From the IMG/VR virus record IMGVR_UViG_3300025128_000137, positions 1 to 36,784 of that record: a stretch of 36,784 nucleotides of DNA; one strand, 5' to 3'. The notes beneath the pieces were generated by a model. That model was not told the origin of the DNA and searched no databases. It saw only the letters and a list, made by a program, of their open reading frames with translations. Each line of letters opens with the position of its first letter. Positions within the stretch are counted from its first letter, which is position 1. Positions 8,287-17,524 of this stretch are shown here, one piece after another. The position numbers were made by a program, and so were the translations under genes. This stretch comes from a virus.

Positions 8287-9017
8287 TATGCTGCTAACTC
8301 ATCTGCGATTTCATGAAAGCGCACCTTGTCGCCCCCCTTAACATGAACAAAGTATTTGTTGTTAATAGGCTCATCATCATGCGGCAGGTAATTCCACATC
8401 GAACAGTCCTCAACCTTGATCGACACGGGGCCCCACGCCATGGCGCGTTTAACCTCTCGTGGCGCCTGCTCATCCATAGAGCCACCAACCAATTCCCTTA
8501 GCGCCCATTGGTTGCCGTACCAGTCTTGCAAATGGCTGCCCATTTTTACCAAGCGTTCGCGCATCCAGATAAAAATTTCTTTCGCTTCCATCGTCGGGTT
8601 GGCTAATAAGACGCCATAGTTGTATGGCATTGGCCTTGCAACCCCTACTAACTTTTCCCCGTTTTCATCCAGATACACATGGTCCCGCTTGGTCACTATC
8701 AGGTCTTGGGTCAGCAGGGACAGATCGGCCTTTTTAACCGCCAGTACATCGGCGTCACAAAACAGAGTGAGCCGGTCAAAGCCCTTGTTGACAACGTAAT
8801 GCACTTGACAATGCACGTTGGCAATCATGTGCGGCATCATCTTTTGTATGGGGAGACAGATAACTTCGTCAACGCTGCCGCCTGCAAACACCGGCCATTC
8901 TTGGTCAGCGTAAATTATTATTTTAGCGCCGTCGTATACGCGCTTCATTGTTTCCGCACTACGAACTGCCAGCCCCGCGTATTCTTCCCCTCTCACCCAG
9001 TAAACAACATTTAACAT
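8286..9017 (-). CDS. Putative GT-A glycosyltransferase
   Basis: 243 residues from ATG 9017, chosen over an in-frame upstream GTG because it sits at the end of the methyltransferase gene. The N-terminus N-V-V-Y-W-V-R-G-E-E-Y and the motif T-L-F-C-D-A-D-V near residue 90 (D-x-D) fit a nucleotide-sugar glycosyltransferase of GT-A type. A conserved-looking block P-Y-N-Y-G-V-L-L-A-N-P lies at about 135-145. The C-terminal Y-F-V-H-V-K-G-G-D-K resembles the His ending of GT8-like enzymes. It belongs to a tightly overlapping four-gene cassette. Confidence 0.65.
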   Translation of the reverse strand: MLNVVYWVRGEEYAGLAVRSAETMKRVYDGAKIIIYADQEWPVFAGGSVDEVICLPIQKMMPHMIANVHCQVHYVVNKGFDRLTLFCDADVLAVKKADLSLLTQDLIVTKRDHVYLDENGEKLVGVARPMPYNYGVLLANPTMEAKEIFIWMRERLVKMGSHLQDWYGNQWALRELVGGSMDEQAPREVKRAMAWGPVSIKVEDCSMWNYLPHDDEPINNKYFVHVKGGDKVRFHEIADELAA

Positions 9018-9532
9018 CTCACCCACCAAACGCTGTCAGGCATAACCTCGACAAACATTAAATTAAAAGAATCAGCCACCGCATCCATGACTGTCGGAAA
9101 TGAGTGCTGGAAGTCATGGCCCGCCAAGATGCCGCCATTTCTTACCTTTGGAATCCACAGCTCAATGTCTTGCTTAACGCTGTCGTAATCGTGCGCTGCA
9201 TCAATAAACACAAGATCCTGCGAGCCATCGTCTACAGCAGGTGCCGCTTCTTCACTGGTGCGCCGCAGGAAAGTCAGTCGGTCCTTCCAAGGATCCACCC
9301 TTTCCCAGAAGCTGCTTTCGATTGCATCAAAGTCCCACTGGTTATATACCTCACCGCCTGACACTGGCCGCTGGGAGGGCATTTCGCACCAAGGGTCAAG
9401 CGCTGTAACCTGCACGTTTGGGCACTCTTGCAATATGTGCGCGGTCGTTCGTCCCTCTTTTGTTCCGACTTCTACAAATTTTGTGAAACCCTCCGCGTGT
9501 ATCATCGCCGCTAAAACATCCCACCTACGCAT
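9011..9532 (-). CDS. Class I SAM-dependent methyltransferase
   Basis: 173 residues with the Rossmann methyltransferase plan. Motif I is F-V-E-V-G-T-K-E-G-R-T-T near residue 20. The acidic end of strand 2 is A-L-D-P-W near 45. D-L-V-F-I-D-A-A-H-D-Y lies near 107, and the later G-G-I-L-A-G-H-D-F fits the Methyltransf_24-like group. These are often found beside glycosyltransferases and methylate sugars or small molecules. Here it overlaps the TPR-glycosyltransferase upstream by eight bases and the next glycosyltransferase downstream. A sugar-modifying role is inferred from context. Confidence 0.8.
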   Translation of the reverse strand: MRRWDVLAAMIHAEGFTKFVEVGTKEGRTTAHILQECPNVQVTALDPWCEMPSQRPVSGGEVYNQWDFDAIESSFWERVDPWKDRLTFLRRTSEEAAPAVDDGSQDLVFIDAAHDYDSVKQDIELWIPKVRNGGILAGHDFQHSFPTVMDAVADSFNLMFVEVMPDSVWWVRC

Positions 9533-10976
9533 TTTTTTTCTCCTGTTTGCGGTGCAGGATCTTTTCCAGCCAATCCTTTACATTTGCAACCGGCTCATCC
9601 CACGCGCCATCTTCTGGCGCCCTGAATAAAGATACGTTTTTAGATGGATACCAATACCACCGCTTGCCTTTTAATCCGTACCTCCATGCTGGCCGCTTGG
9701 GTGTTAGCACAGCTGTTGGGTGCCCCATAGCTGCCGAAAGATGCGCCGCCGACTGGCAAACCGTTACAAAGGCGTCAGTAGCCGCTATTAATGCTGCCGT
9801 GTGTTTGTAATTAAAATGATGATTAATTGAGCGCCAATAGCTTACAGAGCCCGGTCGCTTTGTGTTCATCTCGTTTACCATGACGTCCACCTCTTCATAA
9901 TCTAAATTTACAAAGTGATAGCGTTCATCCTGAAGCAGATCATCTAGGTGGTCGGGCTTAACCGAACGATAAAACCTGTTAGTCTTTAATACGCCGCCCC
10001 TAGTTGAAATGCCGATAATTTTTTTACCGCCAGCCATGGCCATTAAGCCGCACCTGTACTGCTCTGTCAGCTTCGGGTCTGGGCTATAAAAAGGACCATG
10101 CTCTTGCCACGCTTTGCTAAAGGCGTTCCTGCTTGGCCTGTACCATTTGCCGAGGTCGGCTATAGAAATAAAATAAGGCGCGAAGGTTCTCTTGACCCAC
10201 GGCGCCTCCGCTGGGTCGTCTTTGCGCGTGGGGTGTGTTTCAAGATAGGGAAATGCCGCTTTGTAAAAAGATCCTAAACGCGGGTGGTGATCCCAGATGA
10301 CGTCGTAGTCCTTGCAGACATCAAACAACATGCTGGCATACATAAGCTCATCACCGATCCCTTGTTCGCCATAGACAATCAGCTTGATGTTCTTGCCTTT
10401 TACGTTCTGGTGTACGGGGTCGGTCAGGTACTTGGCGTTGCCATAGCTTCGCAAAATTCGATCATGGTCCAACCCGGCCTCGTAAAACTCAAAGCCTTTA
10501 CGAAAATTTCCCAGCTCCAAGTGACAAAGGCCCGCGTTCCATTGGGCCCGGTTAAAGGTTGGATCAATTGCCAGCGCTTTGTTGGCGTGTTCAAGCCCGA
10601 TCTCCGGGGTTCCCTCATTAATGTAGCAAGCAGCTAGGTTCGTCCATGCCGACTTGCTTTCGGGGTCAATTTCAACTGACTGGGTTAATACTCTTAGAGC
10701 ATCATCGGCCCGATTTAGCTGGCGATAGGAGGCGCCTAGATTGGCATAGCAAACGGCATTAGGTTCTAGGTCAATTGCTTTTTCATAAGCAACCGCCGCC
10801 AATGTTAGTTTGCCAATACTAAATAAATGATTGCCCGCGTGATACCAAAGCTGGGGAACAAAAGGAAATTGATCGAGTGCTGGCCAGATCAGCCGCTCAG
10901 TTAACTCAGTGTTTTCTGAGGTTATTGAATCCGCTATTTGCTCCACAATGGCGTGAAGCCCGACTTCTACAGCCAT
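9525..10976 (-). CDS. TPR-glycosyltransferase fusion
   Basis: 483 residues. Residues of about 40-170 form TPR repeats (A-Y-E-K-A-I-D-L-E-P-N, L-T-Q-S-V-E-I-D-P-E-S, A-N-K-A-L-A-I-D-P-T). The C-terminal part is a GT-B type glycosyltransferase of the GT9/GT41-like TPR class. It has V-Y-G-E-Q-G-I-G-D-E near 200, G-I-S-T-R-G-G near 320, and C-Q-S-A-A-H-L-S-A-A-M-G-H-P-T near 410. The start has a clear GGGAG site. Proteins of this build transfer sugars to proteins or glycans. It opens a cassette directly behind a strong terminator, so its level is probably set by read-through. Confidence 0.8.
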   Translation of the reverse strand: MAVEVGLHAIVEQIADSITSENTELTERLIWPALDQFPFVPQLWYHAGNHLFSIGKLTLAAVAYEKAIDLEPNAVCYANLGASYRQLNRADDALRVLTQSVEIDPESKSAWTNLAACYINEGTPEIGLEHANKALAIDPTFNRAQWNAGLCHLELGNFRKGFEFYEAGLDHDRILRSYGNAKYLTDPVHQNVKGKNIKLIVYGEQGIGDELMYASMLFDVCKDYDVIWDHHPRLGSFYKAAFPYLETHPTRKDDPAEAPWVKRTFAPYFISIADLGKWYRPSRNAFSKAWQEHGPFYSPDPKLTEQYRCGLMAMAGGKKIIGISTRGGVLKTNRFYRSVKPDHLDDLLQDERYHFVNLDYEEVDVMVNEMNTKRPGSVSYWRSINHHFNYKHTAALIAATDAFVTVCQSAAHLSAAMGHPTAVLTPKRPAWRYGLKGKRWYWYPSKNVSLFRAPEDGAWDEPVANVKDWLEKILHRKQEKKNA

Positions 10977-10987
10977 ACTTGCTCCCT

Positions 10988-11018
10988 TAAAAAACGGGGG
11001 GCCCCGAAAGACCCCCCG
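10988..11018 (-). terminator. Rho-independent terminator inside the late operon
   Basis: On the minus strand a G/C hairpin (CGGGGGG pairing with CCCCCCG, extended by a U-G and a C-G pair) is followed directly by six T. It lies between the putative decoration gene and the TPR-glycosyltransferase. It would cut transcription after the capsid genes and leave only read-through for the genes downstream. Confidence 0.9.
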
Positions 11019-11025
11019 GTGTTAC

Positions 11026-11448
11026 CTAGTCATCACAGTGGTAAGTCACGATCAAAACAAACCCTTGAGAAACAGTCAACGCACCAGCGTCAATTGTTAC
11101 ATCTATGGTGTCATAGAATGGATCAGCTGCATCGCTAAGTGAGTATTGGTAGCCCAAAGCCAAATTGCCAGTAAATGCAACCGAGCTTAAAGTGGAGCTA
11201 CCAAATCGGTTGGGGTCATCCCCGTCACCTATTTGGCACATCATTTGCGCTGGCGCAGACCCCGAAATTGGGGCCGCATAAACCACGCTATCAATGATTG
11301 CTCCAGACGGAACCTTAACGCACTGAATAACGTCTGCTGCTGCGTGAGTTACTTCTGAAACGTAACTTGCCCGAACTACGTTAGCTCCAGTCTCAATCTC
11401 ACGAGGCTGGACACCTGACTTGGCTTTATCTGCTTCATAAGTCGCCAT
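11026..11448 (-). CDS. Putative capsid decoration / head protein
   Basis: 140 residues, starting M-A-T-Y-E-A-D-K-A-K-S-G-V. It is followed by beta-rich sequence with many Ala, Ser, Thr, Val and Gly and few charges, as is usual for head-decoration proteins. It lies 17 bases after the major capsid gene with its own strong Shine-Dalgarno site (GAGGA) and is followed by a strong terminator. That layout fits a protein made in amounts similar to the capsid protein. No specific family is recognised. Confidence 0.55.
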   Translation of the reverse strand: MATYEADKAKSGVQPREIETGANVVRASYVSEVTHAAADVIQCVKVPSGAIIDSVVYAAPISGSAPAQMMCQIGDGDDPNRFGSSTLSSVAFTGNLALGYQYSLSDAADPFYDTIDVTIDAGALTVSQGFVLIVTYHCDD

Positions 11449-11465
11449 TAGATTATCCTCCTCGA

Positions 11466-12545
11466 TTAACTATGCGAAGCCGCTGCCGTGGAAACGACAA
11501 TGGTTGCAAAGTCGGAGCCATTGAAAACTGTCTTCTTCAAGCCCCAGATTGAGCCCGCCGCGACACCCAGTTGGTTGCCGTAGTCGAACATTTCCTCCCG
11601 CCAAGTGTAAGTATTGCGTCCAGACTTGCGCCCGAATGCTACTGCGCCACCTTGCGCACCAGCAAAGATTGCTCGCCTTACAGCCACCCCACTTGCGTTG
11701 GAAGCACTAACAGAACCCGGAGGAACCCTCGTGCTTTCATGCAGGATCACATTGTTGTACATGCCCAGCGAACCCGTAAAGATTGGGTTCTTTAGCACTC
11801 GACCGCCGTTCATTGCTGCTTTCTGAATATCCAGCCACTGTCCAGTGGTGGTATTCGTTCGCAGGTCGTAAACTTGGTAAGGGTGCAGGAACATGCAGTA
11901 ATAGTCATCGCCTCGCAAACGAAGTGGACGAATCGGGTTCGGTGAACCCACAGTCGCCTGTTCGCGGCAAGCATCAATGACCGACAGGTCAAATGTATCT
12001 CCGGCTGAAATCTGCCCCTCATTTGCATGAGCAGAGCCAGCTGCTTGTGAATGGAAAATCACATGGTCAGCATCAGGCTCAGTTGCAGCTTGCATACCAG
12101 TGTATACAGTTGATTCCCTCGTGCTGCCGCCCAGCTGATTAAAGAAGCCTGCGTCAATGCGAGCCGCCCACCAATCGGCGAGTCCGTCGCGGGCTTCTGC
12201 CCTGACGGAAAACGGGACGCGTTGTTCAGACATCTTTCCTTCACTGCGCACAGCTTGACGGAGTTGGTCAATGAAAACATTGTCGGTGTAAATCGACAGT
12301 GCTTCTTCATTGCCCTCTAGGGTGCCATCTCCAGCGATACCGTCACCAGTCAGCTGCATCCTAAGTCCAAACCGAACGCGATCTCCCGCGTTCTTGTTTA
12401 GCTCAGTCTTGATTTGAACGATGGAATCTTTGCCTTTGGACATAAACTGTAACGCATACGTCCGTTTCAAAGCCTCCTTCATCAAATCGGCAGACCAGTG
12501 TTTGACCGCCATCGGATGATTGACACCGAAGTCAGTAGTAGCCAT
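11466..12545 (-). CDS. Major capsid protein, N4-gp56 family type
   Basis: 359 residues beginning M-A-T-T-D-F-G-V. The N-terminal region W-S-A-D-L-M-K-E-A, then K-G-K-D-S-I-V-Q-I-K-T-E-L, G-D-R-V-R-F-G-L, and the later V-R-S-E-G-K-M-S-E-Q-R matches the N4-gp56 group of HK97-fold capsid proteins. Length is in the family's usual range. It follows the scaffold gene, as expected, and has a good GAGAGGA site seven bases before ATG. This is the shell protein of the head. Confidence 0.85.
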   Translation of the reverse strand: MATTDFGVNHPMAVKHWSADLMKEALKRTYALQFMSKGKDSIVQIKTELNKNAGDRVRFGLRMQLTGDGIAGDGTLEGNEEALSIYTDNVFIDQLRQAVRSEGKMSEQRVPFSVRAEARDGLADWWAARIDAGFFNQLGGSTRESTVYTGMQAATEPDADHVIFHSQAAGSAHANEGQISAGDTFDLSVIDACREQATVGSPNPIRPLRLRGDDYYCMFLHPYQVYDLRTNTTTGQWLDIQKAAMNGGRVLKNPIFTGSLGMYNNVILHESTRVPPGSVSASNASGVAVRRAIFAGAQGGAVAFGRKSGRNTYTWREEMFDYGNQLGVAAGSIWGLKKTVFNGSDFATIVVSTAAASHS

Positions 12546-12668
12546 ACCTAAATCCTCTCGATAAAAGTGTCAAAAAACGAATTGTGTCGCACTGTATCGT
12601 AAGTGCCTACGCAGCAATGGTTATCGGACCATCGAACCGAAACGCCCGCAATGCGGCGACCATCCGAA
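12546..12668 (-). other. Spacer between scaffold and capsid genes
   Basis: This 123-base gap is one of the largest inside the late operon. It holds a short hairpin at 12643-12658 (CGCCGC, loop ATT, GCGGGCG with one bulge) without a long T run. Nearer the capsid start there is a TTGACA hexamer. A capsid-specific promoter or RNA-processing site is possible, but no good -10 follows at normal spacing. Confidence 0.4.
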
Positions 12669-13619
12669 CTAATTAAAAACTTCTTTAAGCGCTTGATCGA
12701 ACTCATCTGGCTCCATGTTTAACAAGCCATCAAGTTCTGACGAAGCCCCCGGAGAGCCAAGTCCTTGCGCGTCAGTCTTTGGAACTGCCACACTTTCCCT
12801 GACCGCAGCAATATCTCTTTTTACCGCCGGATCCTCCTGCGCTTGCCCCGGAGTATACCCCAAACTCTTTGCATACTCATAGGCAAATTCAGCTGGATTC
12901 CTGCCTTGTTGCAAAATTTGTGCGGCAGTAGCGAACTCTTCTGCGCGTATATGCTCTGCCAGCTGAGCTGGCGTACCGTCAGGAAAGGCAAGTTTTAACT
13001 GCCCATTCCTTGCGTTCCTCGCATAATCCAATGCCTCCCAATAATCGCTTTTAGTTTGTGCAAATGCCTCTTCTGCTGAACCAGCCATTCTTTGGATAGC
13101 CTGTATCTGCTGCTGTTGTTGCATAGCGCTACTTTGCGCACCCACAGACTCAGTTGTTTGCTCTACAGTTTCCTGTACATTGCGCAACTGATCCAAGGTT
13201 GTACCGACCTTTTGGTCGATATAAGCCTTGGGGTCTTCCAGATAGTCTGGTTCTGGCTGCGCCGACACAGATTCTTTAGCCTGCTTTAGCGCCCGGATCT
13301 CTTCAGCTAGCGATTGATAGCGCGTGTTCTCTTGGCCAAGCTGGTTTATGCGGCCCTCTAATGCACCAATACGCGCCTGAAACTTATTGCGCTCTTCGGT
13401 TAAGACAGACACGGGAATTTTGCCCGCTTCTTTTTCCGTTTCCTCTGCTGCTTGATTCTGCGTTTCTTCTGGCTGCGCCTCTTCTGCTGGCACATCTTCA
13501 GTAGGTTCAGCAGCGCGAGCCTGCGCATCCACAAGCTCCTCGTCGGGCTCAGCATCGCGTGACCCGGTTAACCCCTCAATCCACTCGTCTTGAGGTTGCT
13601 CTTGATTCTCTTCCGACAT
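12669..13619 (-). CDS. Scaffolding protein
   Basis: 316 residues, strongly acidic in the first 60 (many Glu, Asp and Gln). A long coiled coil runs from about 70 to 190, with heptad-like runs such as A-L-E-G-R-I-N-Q-L-G-Q-E-N and Q-Q-Q-Q-Q-I-Q-A-I-Q. A less ordered C-terminus ends D-E-F-D-Q-A-L-K-E-V-F-N. Composition, length and place between portal and major capsid are those of a head assembly scaffold, which fills the procapsid and then leaves. Confidence 0.85.
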   Translation of the reverse strand: MSEENQEQPQDEWIEGLTGSRDAEPDEELVDAQARAAEPTEDVPAEEAQPEETQNQAAEETEKEAGKIPVSVLTEERNKFQARIGALEGRINQLGQENTRYQSLAEEIRALKQAKESVSAQPEPDYLEDPKAYIDQKVGTTLDQLRNVQETVEQTTESVGAQSSAMQQQQQIQAIQRMAGSAEEAFAQTKSDYWEALDYARNARNGQLKLAFPDGTPAQLAEHIRAEEFATAAQILQQGRNPAEFAYEYAKSLGYTPGQAQEDPAVKRDIAAVRESVAVPKTDAQGLGSPGASSELDGLLNMEPDEFDQALKEVFN

Positions 13620-13629
13620 TTTTGCTCCC

Positions 13630-15633
13630 TTACATTCCTGATACTATTTTTCCTGTTTTCGCTGCGGTCTGCCTTATCTTCTCGACGACCTCGCCTGTTT
13701 CGGCTTGCGTTTTCTGCGTCTTCGCTAAATTAAGTTCAACTTCTGACTGGTCCCGCAAGTTAAGCGCCGCATCCCTTGATACCCTTCCTTGCTGATCTAC
13801 GCCCATTTCGGCCATTGTTTTTTGCGCTTTGGCTGTATTTAGCATGGCAATAGACTCATCTTTCTTGATCTCTGCCATCTTATCAGCTTGGAAAATCTGG
13901 GCTTGCTGTTGCTGCTGAGGAGAAGGCCCTTGGTTAAGTAGCTCTTTCCAGCGGTTAGCCAAGTCTTCAGGCAGCGGTGAGAAGTCCAGAATTTCCGGCG
14001 GAATGGGAAAGCCCATTTGCAATAGTCCGGGTAGAAGTGATTGCAATGTTCCCCACACTCGCTCCTTCACATTGGCAGACGTCGGCGCCTCATCAACAAT
14101 AACGTCGTATTCCATTGTTAGTTCGCTTCTAACCAGCGGGATGTATTGCTGCCCGGTTTGAGATGCAATTCTGGCTAGGCGTCCATCTGCAATGTATTCA
14201 CGAATGTAATAGGCAAGCTGCCTGCCTGCGTCTTTGTAATACCGTCGCATTGAATCAAAGGCCCACGCCACCATGGTCATACCAGCTTGCTTTCGCTGCA
14301 TCTCCACAACCCCCGGTTGCACCTTATTAGCCAGCCCCAGAATCTCTAGGTTGATTCCGCTGACCTCTGGTAGCGAGCTAAGAGCAAATGTCATTAGCCG
14401 GTCAAGCCCAGCGGGATAAGTAGCTGGTGCTTTTTCTTTTATCTTTCCTTGGGTAATCGCGCCGTCTTCTACCCAAGTTATTGAATCTGGTCTGGCCCAT
14501 TGGTCCTCAGCCCTAGCCGGGTCCGTGAAGGCGCCTTCCTCGGCCATCAAGCCGCCTTTCGAGCCAGTGGCTAAGGCATCCAGAATTGTAGAAAAAAGTT
14601 TGTTTGTCCACATCTGCGGGTCCCGCAGATTTCTGGCGATCCCATAGAATACATTGTGGTTGCGGTCGCGTTTGCCCGTTACGTTCTGGAAGGTGAAGCC
14701 TTCCTGATACGGGCTAAGCCCCTTTTGAAGAATCGTGCCGCCCCCGCAAAAAATTCTTATGTACTGCTTTTGTTTCGCTTTTTCGGTTTGGTATTCAACT
14801 CCGTTACGATCAAGCACTTCCTTTAATTTTTTCCATTGCGGTTTAGTAAACGACTTCCCACCAAACTGCTCAGTTTGAACAAATACTGAATCCACCATTT
14901 CGTATGTTTCAAACTGAATAATCGGGGTTGTTCCCTCCACATAAATAGAATCTGCGTTGTCATTTTGGTAACGGTAGCCTTGGTCAGCAACATGGATCGG
15001 CATCTCATCCAGATCCGGCTCTATGCCCATGGTGTCTCCACCCATGTTGTCGTATGCGCTCTCTCCCCATCTGTCTATGATGTCTTGCTTTGTCATGCGG
15101 CTAATCCGCATCACCCATCTGGCGTCCCTCCGATTCCTTTTTCTGGAGCGGGGATCCGCATACATTTCCATGGGGTCCCTGCGCTCGATGGCGATTTCAC
15201 CCTGCGGGTTGTTATCAAAGCTGATAGACGTTTCCGTCCAGCCTTCCCCGCAAATGAGCATATCAAGAAACATCTCGGACTCTTCATCCTCGGCATCGCT
15301 CTCATCCCTGACCCAATCTGCCGCCCCGGTAAGCAGCTCATTAACACCGGCCTCTCCAAGCTGGCGTGGAAGGTATTTAATCTCTTGGCGGTTTGTAATT
15401 TGCAAACCCCCGATTGCATCAATATATTTTCCGGCAACATTAAAGGTTACCGCTGGGCGCAGCTGCTCCATCAGCCTCAACCGATCTTCTTCAGACCATT
15501 GGTCGCCAGCAATCATTCCGTACATCTCACGGGACTCGCGGCGCCATTCCTTGGTGTACTGCTCAGCTTGACTGTATCGCTGAGCAATCATCGCCATTAG
15601 GTCGCTGTCTTGCGTTTTTAATAGGTCAGGCAC
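13630..15633 (-). CDS. Portal protein, P22-like
   Basis: 667 residues. The N-terminus has the W-R-R-E-S-R-E-M-Y-G-M-I-A-G-D-Q-W pattern and the following R-P-A-V-T-F-N-V-A-G-K-Y of P22-type portals. The segment I-E-R-R-D-P-M-E-M-Y-A-D-P is also typical. The C-terminus (from about 550) has a poly-Gln stretch and helical Lys/Gln/Ala-rich sequence that would form the portal barrel. The start overlaps the end of the terminase gene by eight bases. It forms the twelve-fold vertex for DNA entry and tail attachment. Confidence 0.88.
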   Translation of the reverse strand: MPDLLKTQDSDLMAMIAQRYSQAEQYTKEWRRESREMYGMIAGDQWSEEDRLRLMEQLRPAVTFNVAGKYIDAIGGLQITNRQEIKYLPRQLGEAGVNELLTGAADWVRDESDAEDEESEMFLDMLICGEGWTETSISFDNNPQGEIAIERRDPMEMYADPRSRKRNRRDARWVMRISRMTKQDIIDRWGESAYDNMGGDTMGIEPDLDEMPIHVADQGYRYQNDNADSIYVEGTTPIIQFETYEMVDSVFVQTEQFGGKSFTKPQWKKLKEVLDRNGVEYQTEKAKQKQYIRIFCGGGTILQKGLSPYQEGFTFQNVTGKRDRNHNVFYGIARNLRDPQMWTNKLFSTILDALATGSKGGLMAEEGAFTDPARAEDQWARPDSITWVEDGAITQGKIKEKAPATYPAGLDRLMTFALSSLPEVSGINLEILGLANKVQPGVVEMQRKQAGMTMVAWAFDSMRRYYKDAGRQLAYYIREYIADGRLARIASQTGQQYIPLVRSELTMEYDVIVDEAPTSANVKERVWGTLQSLLPGLLQMGFPIPPEILDFSPLPEDLANRWKELLNQGPSPQQQQQAQIFQADKMAEIKKDESIAMLNTAKAQKTMAEMGVDQQGRVSRDAALNLRDQSEVELNLAKTQKTQAETGEVVEKIRQTAAKTGKIVSGM

Positions 15634-17209
15634 TCATAAAGCTCCGGTTAATATCTTTGGGCTCGCCATAGCGATCCCGAATGTTCCCTACATCATGTAA
15701 GCGCGGCCAGCTCAGCGACATGTCATGGACTCTCGACATCATATCAATAAAATCGTCATGCACCGGAACTGGAAAGGCCAGCAGCTCCTCTTCAATTATA
15801 GTATCAATCAGCTCGATTGTTTTCTTGTCGTAGGTTGTGCGCCAAATTTCATCAGGCAGCCACCACCTTTCCGACTTGAACTCTGGAATCATACGCCTAA
15901 TGCGATCATTTTTCTTCAGGCCACCCCCCAACTCCGTAATGTTGAACCTGTAGTTTTTTTCTTTTTGCACATATTCGATGTGCTGGATGTCTGAGTCTTT
16001 TCCATATTTTTCATAGCCGACGCGGGGGCGATCCCATTTGCGGTGCATCTCAAACACCGCCTCAGTCCTTTCGTCTAGGTTCAGCCTGTCTCTTAACCCA
16101 TCCAGCAAATAATAATTTCCGTCACGGCCCAAACCGATCACACCGATGGCTGTCCAGTCTGAATGTCGCTTCTTTTCGTTGGCGGGATCTACCAGCAGGT
16201 AGCGGTTCATTTGCTTCCATGTTCCGCGTTTGCGCACATCAGCTGCATCAAAACGCATGATCCATGAGCGACTGAACCCTTCCTGAGTTCCCCGGCTTGG
16301 GTTTTGGCAAAGCTGGCTGGCTGCGGTTACGGGGCCCATTCGCTCTACCCGTTTCGTCCATTCATCTTGCGTCAGGAATACAGGCTTGCCGGTCAAGGTG
16401 CCGTCTTCGGTGCCGGGGTAGATCCTTGGCTTTGCGGCGTTCCTCTTCATTATCTGGTGCCATGTATCAGCCCAGTGATACCGCGTTCCAATGTAACGCT
16501 CGCAAGCTACCGTTGAACAAAGGTTCAAAGATAGCTCCCACATCTCTGTGGTTTTCTGAATCATGTCGGGGGTATTGACAGAGGCGCGAACCACAACGTC
16601 GTCATATACAAGAATGTTAAAATGTTTTGAAGTAGGCTGTCCGTCTACCAAACCCCACGCCTCAACTGTAGCCTCTTTTGGATTGCTTTTTCTAATAACT
16701 ACAATCCCCATATCTTCCGACCACTTAGGGCTGTCAATCTCCGGCCTCGCGTAAAGTATGTCTGGAAAAAGGTCTTTCAGCTTTTCGTTGTACTGAAACT
16801 CTTGCTTGATTTGTCGCAAGAATGCTTTGGCGATTGGTCGCGTGTGACTAAATATGCAGAAAGTCGGCTGGGCCCCGCGCCAGTGAAACAGCGGATCCTC
16901 GCCATGGCTGGACAGAATATCCTGTATGGTTTTGGCGTAAGTAATGATCGTAGACTTATAATGCCCCCGCGCCCATAAGTCTAAGTGTCCGTCTGGTGAT
17001 TCTTCAACTTCCCTGATTCGATCGAACAACCACTGGTTTTCTATGTCCGGTCGGTTCAGGACGTACCTCAGTAGAAAGTACAGATCCGTCCGACACAGAT
17101 GCCTCATCGTCGCGTGTAATTCCGGTTCCGATAAGTTCGTCAAGGATTGCAGAAACACGGGGTAATCCGATAGATTCAGTTTCTTCGTCTTTGGCGGTAA
17201 GGTGTGCAT
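15626..17209 (-). CDS. terL: Terminase large subunit
   Basis: 527 residues if it starts at ATG 17209. The ATPase has a deviant Walker A A-R-G-H-Y-K-S-T at residues 80-87 and Walker B I-L-V-Y-D-D at 199-204. The nuclease half has Y-L-L-V-D-P-A-N with a likely metal-binding Asp, and V-H-D-D-F-I-D-M-M near the C-terminus. It packages DNA into the prohead with the portal. The reading frame overlaps the small subunit gene by about 200 bases, and neither 17209 nor the next ATG at 17107 has a good ribosome-binding site, so the exact start is open. Confidence 0.92.
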   Translation of the reverse strand: MHTLPPKTKKLNLSDYPVFLQSLTNLSEPELHATMRHLCRTDLYFLLRYVLNRPDIENQWLFDRIREVEESPDGHLDLWARGHYKSTIITYAKTIQDILSSHGEDPLFHWRGAQPTFCIFSHTRPIAKAFLRQIKQEFQYNEKLKDLFPDILYARPEIDSPKWSEDMGIVVIRKSNPKEATVEAWGLVDGQPTSKHFNILVYDDVVVRASVNTPDMIQKTTEMWELSLNLCSTVACERYIGTRYHWADTWHQIMKRNAAKPRIYPGTEDGTLTGKPVFLTQDEWTKRVERMGPVTAASQLCQNPSRGTQEGFSRSWIMRFDAADVRKRGTWKQMNRYLLVDPANEKKRHSDWTAIGVIGLGRDGNYYLLDGLRDRLNLDERTEAVFEMHRKWDRPRVGYEKYGKDSDIQHIEYVQKEKNYRFNITELGGGLKKNDRIRRMIPEFKSERWWLPDEIWRTTYDKKTIELIDTIIEEELLAFPVPVHDDFIDMMSRVHDMSLSWPRLHDVGNIRDRYGEPKDINRSFMSA

Positions 17210-17399
17210 GGGCTACGGCCATAATCTTCGGGTGACAATACGGGGCCGCCGCTTTAGCGCAATCAATCCGTACTGATAATTCTTCACCCTCATCACGAAA
17301 CCTGTCTAGCAAAAATTCGACTGGAGTTTGGCCGCTTGCGCCAATCTGGTCCAGCCACTTCTGCGTTATCTTGTTCCTGCTGCCACGCGGTCTTGGCAT
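17004..17399 (-). CDS. terS: Terminase small subunit (putative)
   Basis: 131 residues from ATG 17399 with a good AAGGAG site. The start M-P-R-P-R-G-S-R-N-K-I-T-Q is typical of small terminase or terminase-like DNA-binding proteins. It is followed by helical sequence (L-L-D-R-F-R-D-E-G-E-E-L-S-V-R-I-D-C-A-K-A-A-A-P-Y-C-H split over two helices) in which the A-K-A-A-A-P-Y motif is common in this group. It lies directly upstream of, and overlaps, the large subunit. The long overlap is unusual. Confidence 0.75.
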   Translation of the reverse strand: MPRPRGSRNKITQKWLDQIGASGQTPVEFLLDRFRDEGEELSVRIDCAKAAAPYCHPKIMAVAHAHLTAKDEETESIGLPRVSAILDELIGTGITRDDEASVSDGSVLSTEVRPEPTGHRKPVVVRSNQGS

Positions 17400-17524
17400 T
17401 CATATACTCCTTTTCGGGTAGCCTCTGCATAGCGTCAGATCTGCCCCGCCCTGAGTGGGCCGCCATCCAGTAGCCGGGTCGCAGGGAGCAAATTACCGGA
17501 CCACCTTCAGGCGGCCCGCCCCCA

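Noticed and set aside
14965-15600. 211-codon plus-strand ORF inside the portal gene
   Set aside because: It is antisense to a well supported portal gene and its product has no domain pattern.
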